In this document: positions 35,510-44,585 of the stretch, in pieces
Position numbering within the stretch: position 1 is the first letter of the stretch
How the letters are laid out: each line of letters opens with the position of its first letter
DNA from: Caballeronia temeraria
GTDB taxonomy: Bacteria > Pseudomonadota > Gammaproteobacteria > Burkholderiales > Burkholderiaceae
Reading direction: 5' to 3'
Assembly: GCF_001544795.2 (NCBI RefSeq)
Contig: NZ_FCOI02000038.1
Span: 1 to 64,000 of the forward strand
Length of the DNA: 64,000 bases
Translations under genes and position numbers: made by a program
Notes under the pieces: generated by a model
The model's database searches: none
Seen by the model: the letters and a program-made list of their open reading frames with translations, nothing else
Told to the model about the DNA's origin: nothing

Positions 35510-36364
35510 ATGCTCGCCGCGCCGTTCATTGCGCTTTTTCTTGCTGCACCCGCTTTGTGGACGCCGGTTGCCCAACGGCTGGTACCCGTTCTACTCGTAG
35601 TCGGATACGCGCTTGCGATGGCCAGCGGGCAAGTGACTGTTCTCTCCGCCCTACCGGTCGCGCTTCTGGTCATCGCAGCATTCTCCATCGCGCCACATCG
35701 CGAAGCGTGGGTGCGTTACACAGGACATGCGCTATTCATTGTGCTCGCCGTTGCGCTAAGTATGCACTGGGTGCCAGGCTTTCATAATCTGCGCGTCATC
35801 GACGCCCAGCGACTAGCTGGCGATGCCGTACCGTTCACGATGTATTTGAATCTTGACAAGCCCCTCATTGGATTCTGGCTCCTGCTGGTGTGTCCGTGGA
35901 TTCGCCCGCGTTACGAAGCGAAAGCGTCGATGAAAGCAGGCATGGCAAGCTTCGTTGGTACGACCATCGCCTGCTTGCTTCTCGCCGTGGCATTAGGGCT
36001 GGTGAGATGGGAGCCAAGATGGCATTCGTTGACTTGGCTCTTCATGCTTAATAACCTGCTGCTTGTCACGTTGACTGAAGAGGCGCTATTTCGAGGTTAT
36101 CTCCAAGGCGGGTTGTCACGCCTGCTCGCGCGCTTCGCGCGTGGGGACCTCGTTGCGCTGTTCATCGCGGCGATCGTGTTCGGGCTGGCCCACTTCGCCG
36201 GCGGCTGGCAATGGATCGTACTCGCAAGCGTGGCGGGCGTCGGTTATGGCCTAGCCTATCGCCTTGGCGGCCTGAGTGCCGCCATCCTCGCGCACTTTGG
36301 CTTAAATGCCGTGCATTTCCTCCTTTTCACTTATCCGATGCTTCAGGCGCACGCGGCTACATAG
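35510..36364 (+). CDS. CPBP-family intramembrane metalloprotease
   Basis: 284 residues from the ATG at 35510 (GAGGAAAC before it). Eight hydrophobic segments. The C-terminal half has the three CPBP/Abi motifs: TLTEEALFRGYLQGGL (EExxxR), FGLAHFAGG, and LAHFGLNAVHF, which give the Glu/His site of Rce1-type proteases. Substrate unknown. Bacterial members process membrane proteins or confer bacteriocin self-immunity; there is no bacteriocin gene here. Confidence 0.9.
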   Translation: MLAAPFIALFLAAPALWTPVAQRLVPVLLVVGYALAMASGQVTVLSALPVALLVIAAFSIAPHREAWVRYTGHALFIVLAVALSMHWVPGFHNLRVIDAQRLAGDAVPFTMYLNLDKPLIGFWLLLVCPWIRPRYEAKASMKAGMASFVGTTIACLLLAVALGLVRWEPRWHSLTWLFMLNNLLLVTLTEEALFRGYLQGGLSRLLARFARGDLVALFIAAIVFGLAHFAGGWQWIVLASVAGVGYGLAYRLGGLSAAILAHFGLNAVHFLLFTYPMLQAHAAT

Positions 36365-36401
36365 CATCACCCCGGTCCTCCCACATCACAAGGAAGACGA
36401 T

Positions 36402-36488
36402 ATGGCTGAGATATGCGTCGATCCGTCCTTCATTCGCACGAGACCCGACGGAGTCACCAAAGTCCAGACGCCCGTGCAGTTGCGATAG
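36402..36488 (+). CDS. Possible 28-residue microprotein
   Basis: A frame MAEICVDPSFIRTRPDGVTK plus eight more residues, with AAGGAAG 6 bases before the ATG, 37 bases after the CPBP gene and in the same strand. Codon use looks real. It could be a small protein, the start of a truncated gene, or chance. Confidence 0.3.
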   Translation: MAEICVDPSFIRTRPDGVTKVQTPVQLR

Positions 36489-36817
36489 CGATGATGTCTC
36501 GCGCTGGCAGAACGCTGGCCGCGCGCAGGGCGCGGCAAGTACCCGCGGCTCGTCGAGTTCTCGGAACGACGATTGTGCTCCGAGGTGCTCGTCTTGCGAC
36601 GGCCATGGGCACGAGCGAGAAGCGGCCGCTCGGTGGTCGGAATGCCCGACGAAGAAGCGCTCGTTCCGAAGTGCTCCGACTACCCACATGCATCGGATTT
36701 GATCCGTTGATACGCCCCCCTGCCCACGCTCGCTGATCCGTGAGATTTTGGAGAGGAATTGTCACCGGGAGCCATCAAGTTTGATGTTCTGGAGATTTTG
36801 TGGCTCCGGCCGCATCT
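36489..36817. other. Spacer, nothing recognised
   Basis: Arg-rich frames only. It lies between the microprotein and the 3' end of the LysR gene. No hairpin terminator was found. Confidence 0.35.
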
Positions 36818-37717
36818 TCAAGCCGATGCGTGACCGAACGTGAGCACCATCTCCCTAAAGCGCGACGCGGCCGGACTTTGCGTCTGTGAACGCGTGACGA
36901 GGTGCAACGGCGCTCTAAACGCATCGTCGCCGGCGACGCGGCAATAGCGCACGCTTTCCTGCCGATATCGTTGCATCGACGCCGGCACCAGTGTCACGCC
37001 CCCGCCCGCCGCAACGAGGTTGATCGCGGTTACCATACGCGGCACTTCATCGACCACGCGAGGCGTGAAGCCGCGCGCCTCGCAGGCACGGATGAAATCC
37101 GCGTACATACCCGGCGCGCCCGGCCGTCGAACGAAGATGAACGGCTCGCCGGCGAGCGCGTCCAGCGCTATCGCGCGCGCGCCGATCAGCACATGTCCAA
37201 GTGGCAGCACCAACCGCATGCGCTCCTGCGCCAACAGTTCGAAACGCAAATCGGCGGGCGTTTCGGTGGGCTTGCGCAATATCGCCGCGTCGACCTGCCC
37301 GTTCGACATCATCTCGATGATCCCTGCCGCGTTGACCTCGCTCAGTTCGATCGAGATATCCGGATGCGTCTGCCGGAATGCCCGGATCGCCGTGGTCGCG
37401 AGCGGATGAAACGCCGCCGAGCTTGTGAGCGCGATACGCACCCGCCCGACTTGCCCCTGCGACACGCGCCGCGCATGCGCCACGCCCTGCTCCAAGGTGC
37501 GCAAGGCCGCGCGCGCATGCTCCGCAAATGCCTGGCCCGGCGCTGTGAGTTCCACGCCGCGCGGCTGACGCAGGAACAGCGCGAAGCCTAATTCCTGCTC
37601 GAGTTCCTGAATCTGCTGCGACAGCGGCGGTTGCTGCATGTGCAAGCGTGCCGCCGCGCGGGTGAACTGCCCCTCCTCCGCTACGGCGAGGAAGTAACGC
37701 AAATGGCGCAATTTCAT
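36818..37717 (-). CDS. LysR-family regulator of the tannase cluster
   Basis: 299 residues. It begins MKLRHLRYFLAVAEEGQFTR with the recognition helix LHMQQPPLSQQIQELEQELG, like CatR/BenM/CbnR-type LysR proteins. The effector domain starts about residue 91. It is divergent from an MHS transporter, hydrolase and tannase operon (114 bases between starts), with a perfect palindrome in between, so it probably activates that operon in response to an aromatic acid. Confidence 0.9.
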   Translation of the reverse strand: MKLRHLRYFLAVAEEGQFTRAAARLHMQQPPLSQQIQELEQELGFALFLRQPRGVELTAPGQAFAEHARAALRTLEQGVAHARRVSQGQVGRVRIALTSSAAFHPLATTAIRAFRQTHPDISIELSEVNAAGIIEMMSNGQVDAAILRKPTETPADLRFELLAQERMRLVLPLGHVLIGARAIALDALAGEPFIFVRRPGAPGMYADFIRACEARGFTPRVVDEVPRMVTAINLVAAGGGVTLVPASMQRYRQESVRYCRVAGDDAFRAPLHLVTRSQTQSPAASRFREMVLTFGHASA

Positions 37718-37734
37718 GGCATTCGCTCTGTGAT

Positions 37735-37749
37735 ATATCCATTGGATAT
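37735..37749. promoter_or_regulatory. Palindromic LysR operator
   Basis: ATATCCATTGGATAT is a perfect palindrome around one central base and fits the LysR T-N11-A box. A related half-site, TATCCGATATG, follows at 37759-37769. The pair would serve as recognition and activation sites. Confidence 0.65.
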
Positions 37750-37831
37750 GGTCACCCTATCCGATATGTATTTTACATTTGCCGGCGCGCTTCTTATGCT
37801 TGCATCACTCGAAAAGGTAGGGGAGACAAAA

Positions 37832-39187
37832 ATGCACACCGTGTTGAACACGGGCACGCCGCTCGCCGCCGCGCCGCCGATGTCGAACTCGCAAGTGCGC
37901 CGCGCCGTGCTGGCGTCGGTCATCGGCAACGGGCTCGAATGGTTCGACTTTCTCATCTACGGCTATTTCGCCAAGACCGTCGCGCATGTGTTCTTTCCGG
38001 TCGGTAACAGCTTTCTCTCGATCACACTGACGCTCGCGACGTTCGCGATCGGCTTCATCGTGCGGCCGCTGGGCGGCATCGCGATCGGCGCGTGGGCCGA
38101 TCGTCACGGACGGCGGAAGACGCTTTCGATGCTGATTCTGTTGATGGCCGCCAGTACATTGCTGATGGGTCTCACGCCGGGTTACGCGAGCATCGGCATT
38201 GCTGCGCCCTTGCTGGTGTTCTTCGCGCGCGTGCTGCAAGGCTTGTCGGTCGGCGGTGAGTTCGCGACCGCCGCCGCGATGCTGACCGAATATGCGCCGC
38301 CTGGCCGCAAGATGTTCTTCGGCAGTTTTCAGATGACATCGCAAGCGGTCGCGCTGCTGCTGTCGTCGTCATGCGGCTATCTGCTGACGACGCATCTCTC
38401 CAGCGACGCGCTCACTTCGTGGGGCTGGCGCGTGCCGTTTCTGCTCGGCGCGCTCGTCGGCCCGATCGGGTTCTATATTCGCCACAAGGTCTCCGAATCG
38501 CCGGAATTCGTGCAGTTGCGACAGCAACTCTGCCACGCGCCGCGTCAGTCGTTGCGCGCGTTCTTTCGTGAACGCGGCGATGCGGCGCTGTGTGCAATGG
38601 GCGTCATCATCGTCGGCACGGCAACCAACTATCTGTGGCATTCGTATATGCCGCTGTATGTCGAACGGCAGTTGCATCTGCCGCTGGAGAACGCACTGCT
38701 CGGCACGGCCATTTCAGGTTTGATCGGCATCGTTGGCTATCCGCTGGCGGGCAGGCTCGCGGATCGCTTCGGCGCATATCGGCTGTTCTTTCCGATCACG
38801 GTTCTGTGGATCTGCGCGGCGTGGCCGTTGTTCTCCTGGGTGCTCGCCGCGCCCACGCCCGAGCGCGTATTCGCCGCGCAGATGATCGCCACCGTCGTAT
38901 TGAGTTTGATGTCGGGCGCGCATCCCGGCATGTTGACGCAACTGTTCCCGACCGCGACGCGTTCGATGGGCGTCGCGCTTTCGTACAACATCGCCGTGAC
39001 GTTGTTCGGCGGGCTCGCGCCGCTGACGGTATCGACGTTGATCGGCGTGTCCGGATCGCGCATGGTGCCTGCGTGGTATCTGATGTTCGCGGGCATCGTG
39101 TCGCTGCTGCTCGTGGGACTGAGTGCATCGGGACGGCGGCTGTGCCGCGAGCCGAATCTGTGGCTGAAGGACGGCGCGCATTCATGA
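37832..39187 (+). CDS. MHS-family (MFS) metabolite:proton symporter
   Basis: 451 residues from the ATG at 37832 (GGGGAGAC before it), twelve membrane segments. ASVIGNGLEWFDFLIYGYFA, FIVRPLGGIAIGAWADRHGR and RVLQGLSVGGEFATAAAML are the signatures of the MHS group (KgtP, ShiA, PcaT). These import carboxylic or aromatic acids with protons. First gene of the operon; its stop overlaps the hydrolase start (ATGA). The next genes suggest it imports a phenolic acid or ester. Confidence 0.92.
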   Translation: MHTVLNTGTPLAAAPPMSNSQVRRAVLASVIGNGLEWFDFLIYGYFAKTVAHVFFPVGNSFLSITLTLATFAIGFIVRPLGGIAIGAWADRHGRRKTLSMLILLMAASTLLMGLTPGYASIGIAAPLLVFFARVLQGLSVGGEFATAAAMLTEYAPPGRKMFFGSFQMTSQAVALLLSSSCGYLLTTHLSSDALTSWGWRVPFLLGALVGPIGFYIRHKVSESPEFVQLRQQLCHAPRQSLRAFFRERGDAALCAMGVIIVGTATNYLWHSYMPLYVERQLHLPLENALLGTAISGLIGIVGYPLAGRLADRFGAYRLFFPITVLWICAAWPLFSWVLAAPTPERVFAAQMIATVVLSLMSGAHPGMLTQLFPTATRSMGVALSYNIAVTLFGGLAPLTVSTLIGVSGSRMVPAWYLMFAGIVSLLLVGLSASGRRLCREPNLWLKDGAHS

Positions 39188-40182
39188 CAATGCCCGAGAA
39201 CGGAGCGCGTCCGCGCAACGAAGCGCCGGTGCACGTGGTCGGCGCTGCGCGCTTTCGCATCTCGACGCCGCGAGGCGCCGGCTGCGTGCCGGTGTTCTTC
39301 GGCGGCGCATCGGATAGGGCGTCGATCGAGCGCGTCGTCATCATGCTGCACGGTCGCCTGCGCGATGCCGATGCTTATCTGCGCACAGTCGAACGCGCGC
39401 TGTATGCATCGTCCGTGGCACGCGAAACGACGCTACTCGTTGCGCCGCAATTTCTCGCGACCGCCGATGTAGAGCATCACGCGCTCGATGCCGGCACGCT
39501 GCATTGGGAGTGGACCGCATGGATGGGCGGCCTCGATGCGCGCGGTCCGAACGCGCTGAGTTCGTTCGATGTGCTCGACGCGTTGATCGCGCATTACGCG
39601 CATTGCGCGCGCTATCCGGCGATACGCGACATCGTGATCGCGGGACATTCGGGCGGCGCGCAGGTGACGCATCGCTATGCGATCGTCGGACGCGCATCGA
39701 GCGGCGCGGCGAGGCTGCGTCATGTGATCGCGAATCCCTCGTCGTATGTGTATTTCGATGCATCGCGGCCCTATCCGGCGAGTCTTCCATGCGATGACGT
39801 GAACGACTGGAAATACGGCCTCGCCCGCTTGCCGCGCTACGCAAGCGAGAACGCGCACACGCGCGATCTCGAAGCGCATTACGCGCGCAGCGACGTGACC
39901 TATCTGCTGGGCGAACGCGATTGCGATCCGCTGCATCCCGCGCTCGATCGCACGTGCGCGGCGAATGCGCAGGGTCCGCATCGGCTGGCCCGGGGCCGAG
40001 CGTATTACGCGTATCTGCTGGCGCGGCATCACGGGTTGATGCATCGCTATCACGAAGTGCCGGAAGCGGGTCATAGCGGCGAGGCGATGTTCGGATCGGA
40101 TGCGGGCATACGCGCCCTCTTCGGCGATGATGCGCGGCTCGTGCGATCCGTCGCCGGCGACGTGGGCGGCGCAAGCGAATAA
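39184..40182 (+). CDS. Alpha/beta-hydrolase (putative esterase)
   Basis: 332 residues from the ATG overlapping the transporter stop. A serine-hydrolase nucleophile in IVIAGHSGGAQVTHRYAIVG and a strand-loop VVIMLHGRLRDADAYLRTVE (oxyanion-hole type HG). YLLGERDCDPLHPALDRTC may hold the acid, and His in EVPEAGHSGEAMF the base. No signal peptide, so cytoplasmic. Sits between an acid transporter and a tannase, so may open phenolic esters or lactones; no characterised relative is recognised. Confidence 0.8.
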   Translation: MTMPENGARPRNEAPVHVVGAARFRISTPRGAGCVPVFFGGASDRASIERVVIMLHGRLRDADAYLRTVERALYASSVARETTLLVAPQFLATADVEHHALDAGTLHWEWTAWMGGLDARGPNALSSFDVLDALIAHYAHCARYPAIRDIVIAGHSGGAQVTHRYAIVGRASSGAARLRHVIANPSSYVYFDASRPYPASLPCDDVNDWKYGLARLPRYASENAHTRDLEAHYARSDVTYLLGERDCDPLHPALDRTCAANAQGPHRLARGRAYYAYLLARHHGLMHRYHEVPEAGHSGEAMFGSDAGIRALFGDDARLVRSVAGDVGGASE

Positions 40183-40238
40183 GAGCAGCACTTTCAACCG
40201 GCCCGGGCGTTCGATCCGTGCCGATACAGGAGACGACC

Positions 40239-41939
40239 ATGATCAGCAGAACGTCGGGGCGCACGCTCGCCCTCGGTGCGCTATGCGCAGCGCTTTCGAT
40301 GACGATTGCCGGATGCGGCGGCGATAGTGGCGGCTCGCCCGCAGCCGTCGGGAACGTGCAAACGCAAGCGCAAACGCAAACTCAGACTCAGACGGCATCG
40401 CAACAATGCGCCGCGCTCGCCGCCATGGCGATTCCGGCGTCATCCATCGGCGCGCCGACGAGCGGTGCGAAGATCGCGACCGCGACGCTCGTCCAAACGA
40501 GCGGCGAGTATTGCCAGGTGAACGGGGCCATCGCGCCCGTCGATCCGGCAGCGCCCGCCATCAACTTCCAGGTGAACCTGCCGACCAACTGGAACCACAA
40601 GTCGCTGCATTACGGCGGCGGCGGTTTCGATGGCACGCTCATCACCGGCGTCGCCGCGCTGGACATGGCGCCCACCGGCGCGCCGACGCCGCTCGCTTCC
40701 GGCTACGCCACGTTCGGCGACGATTCGGGACATCAGAGTTCGAGCATCACGAATGGCTCCTTCGCGGCCAACGACGAAGCGCTCGCCAACTATGGCGGCC
40801 TGAGCCTGAAGAAGACGCACGACGTTGCGATGCTCCTCATCAGGAAGCGCTACGCGCAGATGCCGGCGAAGAGTTACTTTTTCGGCAGCTCGACGGGCGG
40901 CCGCGATGGCCTCACGGAAATCCAACGCTGGCCCGGCGATTACGACGGCATTGTCGTGAACCGGCCCGCACTCAATTACACTGGCTTGCGTCTGTCGAAC
41001 GTCGTGTTGGGACGCGCGCTTTATTTGCGCAACGGCGCGGGCTGGCTCGATGTCGCCAAAACCGAACTGCTGCAGAACGCCGTGATGAAGGAATGCGATA
41101 CGCTCGACGGCGTGGCCGACGGAATCATCTCGAACGTCGATGCCTGCAAGCTGCACGCGCTTAAGGTGCTCGCGTCGGTGCGTTGTCCGGGCGGCAAGGA
41201 TGCGGGCGATAGCTGTCTCTCCGATCCGCAACTCGCGACCGTCGTCACGATCGCTTCTCCCCTGCTGCTGCCTTATCCACTCGCCAACGGCGTGCATCGC
41301 TATGCGGGCTACAACATTCTCGCCGGCTCCGTGTTCGCCGGACCGTTCACGACGCGCGATCTCGGCAAATCGAAAACGCCGTCGAATCCCGCGAGCAAGC
41401 ACGACGCGAATCAGTGGGTGACGGGCGATCAATGGGTCAAGTTCTTTGTCACCCGCGTGCCGACATTCGATTCGCTGACCTTCGATCCATACAATCCAGC
41501 CACCTACCGCTCGCGCGTGCAGACCGTTTCGGCGCTGAGCGATGCCACAAACACGGACGTCGGCGCGTTCGCAGCCAAGGGCGGCAAGATCATCATGACG
41601 CATGGCCTCGCTGACGAGATTGTCAGCACGGATTCCAGCACGGAATACTACAACGGACTGCTGGAGCGCTACGGGCGCGGCAAGGTCGACGACTTCGTGC
41701 GCTTCTATCTGATGCCCGGCGTTGGACATGGGACGGGGCCGTTTCATCCGGCAATCGATTCGCTGTCCGCGCTCGATCGCTGGGTCGAATCAGGCACCGC
41801 GCCCGATACTTTGCAGATGAGCGACCTCAACACGGCGACGCTCGGCCGCACACGGCCGCTCTGCCGTTATCCGGCGTGGCCGCGGTTTGTCGGCGGCGAC
41901 GTGAACGACGCGACGAGTTTTGCGTGTGTATACCGATAA
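40239..41939 (+). CDS. Tannase/feruloyl-esterase family lipoprotein
   Basis: 566 residues from the ATG at 40239 (CAGGAGACG before it). A lipoprotein signal peptide with a Cys near residue 26 (SMTIAGCGGDSGG), then a linker of repeated Gln-Thr/Ala. The tannase fold: nucleophile in YFFGSSTGGRDGLTEIQRWP, the disulfide-carrying CDTLDGVADGIISNVDAC, and His in MPGVGHGTGPF. It hydrolyses galloyl, feruloyl or related esters outside the inner membrane; the MHS transporter would take up the acid released. Confidence 0.9.
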   Translation: MISRTSGRTLALGALCAALSMTIAGCGGDSGGSPAAVGNVQTQAQTQTQTQTASQQCAALAAMAIPASSIGAPTSGAKIATATLVQTSGEYCQVNGAIAPVDPAAPAINFQVNLPTNWNHKSLHYGGGGFDGTLITGVAALDMAPTGAPTPLASGYATFGDDSGHQSSSITNGSFAANDEALANYGGLSLKKTHDVAMLLIRKRYAQMPAKSYFFGSSTGGRDGLTEIQRWPGDYDGIVVNRPALNYTGLRLSNVVLGRALYLRNGAGWLDVAKTELLQNAVMKECDTLDGVADGIISNVDACKLHALKVLASVRCPGGKDAGDSCLSDPQLATVVTIASPLLLPYPLANGVHRYAGYNILAGSVFAGPFTTRDLGKSKTPSNPASKHDANQWVTGDQWVKFFVTRVPTFDSLTFDPYNPATYRSRVQTVSALSDATNTDVGAFAAKGGKIIMTHGLADEIVSTDSSTEYYNGLLERYGRGKVDDFVRFYLMPGVGHGTGPFHPAIDSLSALDRWVESGTAPDTLQMSDLNTATLGRTRPLCRYPAWPRFVGGDVNDATSFACVYR

Positions 41940-42438
41940 AACATAATCGTAAAGTGCCTACGGCGCGGCAACTGGCAAAAAAGCGCATCCACTATAAGCG
42001 CCGTAAGCCAGTGCCGCCCGAAGACTCACTGTGGTTGGTTCGATCCGCGGCTTACGTCGTTTTAAGCTGCAATGTGGTCCGGCTCACGCGACAGAGATGC
42101 AGCACCTTTAACTGACACGCCAGCGCAGAAACGACGCGAGTTTTACGCAAAGCGACCGATGGAACCGAACGTTCGGACAAGTTTTTGAGTGTAGTACCAA
42201 TCTATGTCCAAAACATTAAGACGCATCTCGGCACTATGCTGAAATCGTCACGCCACGGGTGCTAAAGTGACAAGACACCTCCTCTGTGACGTCTTTAGTA
42301 TTGCGTCGACTGATTAAGTGGTATCTAAGTGGACCTGCGGCGAATACGCCGTAGTTCACAGCCGAGCGCGCTATCCGTTTCTGACTTCGGTCGCCCGCTC
42401 CCCCGATTGCCGCCCGGCGCTCAGCCGGCAATCGAGTG
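41940..42438. other. Intergenic region, nothing recognised
   Basis: AT-richer than the neighbours. No gene. It must hold the promoter of the LuxR-type gene, but no boxes are clear. Confidence 0.35.
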
Positions 42439-43242
42439 ATGCTCTCCGAGCGCGATCCGCATGGAACCGTGTCAACGGCTGAGCCCAATATGAACTCGCG
42501 AGACTTCGCAGGAATTCTGCCATTTTCCAACTGCGTTCGTGCCGCGGGCACGAGTGAATTCGGCTTCGGCCTCCTCAAAGCAATTGAAGGCCTCGTTGAG
42601 GTCGACCATTGTGTCCTGGTTAATGTCTGGCCGCGTCACGCAGAACTGTCGGCGTTTGCAAACCGGCGCAACGGTGCCGGCGAACACCTGACCGAAGCTT
42701 ATATTGGTGGGCGCTATCGCGAAGATCCACTCGTGCAGGAGTTTGTGACCTCCAGAGTCGCTGAGTTGGATAAGCCGGTCCTGCGATCGCTCATGCCCGA
42801 ATGCCGATTCAACGAAGCCTACTACGAGCGCTTCTTCGTTGAACCGGGGCTCGTAGACAAGTTCTCACTCATCGTGCCCGATTCGAACAACACAGTCTTC
42901 CTGAGCTTTTATCGCTCGGCGGAGATGGGCCTTTTCAGCGACAGGGACAAAGTTCACTTTTTCGAATTTGCCGACCTACTGGCCGCGCTCGCATCCATCC
43001 ACACCAGACTGCTAACAACGCCTCGGGTCTCCCGCGAGGTCTCGTTCAAGTGGCACACGATGCTATCTGAACGAGAACGGTCCGTTGCCAGATTGCTCGG
43101 CCGCGGTGAAACGGCAAAGACAGCAGGCGCGATGCTCTCGCTATCCCCGACCAGCGTTGTTACCTACAAGCAGCGTGCATTCGCAAAGCTGGGCATCGCG
43201 ACACAGCGCGAACTTGTTGCACTGACGGCGTTGATGAGTTGA
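42439..43242 (+). CDS. LuxR-family transcriptional regulator
   Basis: 267 residues from the ATG at 42439 (a GTG at 42436 and an ATG at 42490 are alternatives). The C-terminal helix-turn-helix is a standard GerE/LuxR type: MLSERERSVARLLGRGETAK then LSLSPTSVVTYKQRAFAKLG. The N-terminal 190 residues form a sensor domain (HCVLVNVWPRHAELSAFA) unlike the AHL-binding domain in key residues, and not a receiver. Signal unknown. No luxI-type synthase is present. Confidence 0.85.
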   Translation: MLSERDPHGTVSTAEPNMNSRDFAGILPFSNCVRAAGTSEFGFGLLKAIEGLVEVDHCVLVNVWPRHAELSAFANRRNGAGEHLTEAYIGGRYREDPLVQEFVTSRVAELDKPVLRSLMPECRFNEAYYERFFVEPGLVDKFSLIVPDSNNTVFLSFYRSAEMGLFSDRDKVHFFEFADLLAALASIHTRLLTTPRVSREVSFKWHTMLSERERSVARLLGRGETAKTAGAMLSLSPTSVVTYKQRAFAKLGIATQRELVALTALMS

Positions 43243-43306
43243 CCCGCGACATCCCTGTCCTAGTTCAGTAGGACAGACGTGCACAATTGATCAATTTAAG
43301 ATACTT

Positions 43307-43344
43307 CTGCTCGGTGATCCCTGCAGAGAAAGATCACCGAGCAG
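43307..43344. terminator. Perfect 13-bp inverted repeat
   Basis: CTGCTCGGTGATC (43307-43319) and GATCACCGAGCAG (43332-43344) flank a 12-base loop, 65 bases after the LuxR stop. There is no T-run, so it may be a terminator of the LuxR gene or an operator upstream of the response-regulator gene. Confidence 0.6.
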
Positions 43345-43447
43345 TTCCTCAAACGCCTTACATTTCACTTCGGATACCGAATCGAAAAGCCGGGCGAACT
43401 CTTTTGTCCCTCAGGCCCAAAGAGGGCCGCAACACGGTTGAGACATC

Positions 43448-44191
43448 ATGCGCGTACTTCTTGTAAAAGACGATTTGCAGTGCGGTCAACACTTGTTCCG
43501 CGAGCTCAGAAACGCGGGCTACAACGTTGATTGGGTGCGCGATGCGCGCGCTGGAAGTCTCGCCATTGGCGCTGCCTACTATGCTGTTGTCCTCCTTGAC
43601 TTGAGTCTCATGTGTGGCGGCGCTCTGGAACTTCTCCGAAGGTCGCGAGAGTCGGGCAACAAGGTGCCCGTACTGACCTTCATTACCTCCGGCGATCCGC
43701 AGGCACGTGTTCACAGTCTCGATATTGGTGCGGATGATTGCATGCCCAAACCGTTCGATGTTCGCGAGGTGCTAGCGCGCATTCGTGCGGTCCTGCGTCG
43801 CCAAGCCGGCTCTGCCACTTCACGAATCGGCAATAAGCAAGTCAGCCTCGATCTAGATCACCGAACGCTCCGATGCAACGGTGTGTCGTCGTCACTCTCA
43901 GCGCGCGAGTTTGCGTTAATGCACGCATTGTTAGAAAGACCGGAGGCGATCCTGTCGCGTGCTCAACTGGAGGAGCGCATCTACGGTTGGGGGCGAGAGA
44001 TCGAGAGTAATGCGCTCGATGTGTTGATCCATTCGATGCGCAAACGGTTCGGTCGCAATTTGATCGAAAACGTGCGGGGGATCGGTTGGACAGCAAGGCG
44101 CGCTGTGGGCGGCTCGGCGCATGCGCACTGCGCTCCGATCCCATCAACAATGCGCAGTTTTTCTTCCTTCGAGGCGGGGCTGGTTCATTGA
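43448..44191 (+). CDS. Atypical OmpR/PhoB-type response regulator
   Basis: 247 residues. Receiver (1 to 115) plus winged-helix DNA-binding domain (about 130 to 225; LSAREFALMHALLERPEAIL, then IENVRGIGWT). It keeps Asp8, Asp9, Asp51 and Lys101 but differs from the canonical paralogue at 48802: the LPG after the acceptor is LMC, the switch Thr79 is Ile, and Glu7 is Lys. No kinase adjoins. It could be an atypical, phosphorylation-independent receiver or an early pseudogene. The last 25 residues are extra and have no domain. Confidence 0.82.
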   Translation: MRVLLVKDDLQCGQHLFRELRNAGYNVDWVRDARAGSLAIGAAYYAVVLLDLSLMCGGALELLRRSRESGNKVPVLTFITSGDPQARVHSLDIGADDCMPKPFDVREVLARIRAVLRRQAGSATSRIGNKQVSLDLDHRTLRCNGVSSSLSAREFALMHALLERPEAILSRAQLEERIYGWGREIESNALDVLIHSMRKRFGRNLIENVRGIGWTARRAVGGSAHAHCAPIPSTMRSFSSFEAGLVH

Positions 44192-44585
44192 TAACATCAT
44201 AGACGGGCCAACCCAAACGCCGTTCGAGGTCTGACCTAATGCGCTCGACGCACAAGGGTCTGATCGCTCCGGTGTGCAAGCATCTGACTTTAGTCAACGA
44301 CGTACGCAACGCGGACTCGCGAGCGCGCCCGCGGTGGTCCGCGAGTCGCCAACTGGCAGCCATCTGCTCGTCAATCGAACGATTGTGAAAGCTGCGTTCT
44401 GCCAAACGTCGCGCAGTCGATTTTCAAATCTAGGGTGCCGCATATCGCGGACTCCGAGTTCCGCATATGCGCACCGACGCGAGAGTCAACTGCTTCGATA
44501 GGGGCACCTGTCAAACGATCGGCTTAATTCTCAACTCATTGTCAGATGCAACAATCGGCCGCAAAGACAACCGAGGTATCGAAAA
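44192..44585. other. Intergenic region, nothing recognised
   Basis: No gene or repeat with support. AT-richer part near 44440-44580 may hold the promoter of the next gene. Confidence 0.35.

Noticed and set aside
39341..40264. 307-codon Arg-rich frame on the minus strand
   Set aside because: Mirror of the hydrolase gene; composition dominated by Arg, Ser and Ala.
40360..40405. Short CAAACG/CAGACT repeats as a possible microsatellite or CRISPR-like array
   Set aside because: They code for the Gln-Thr/Ala linker of the tannase lipoprotein; too short and without spacers.
40440..41747. 435-codon open frame on the minus strand
   Set aside because: Mirror of the tannase gene, Arg/Val-rich, no ribosome site.
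42439..43242. LuxR protein as a quorum-sensing receptor
   Set aside because: The N-terminal domain lacks the residues expected of AHL-binding domains and no synthase gene is nearby.
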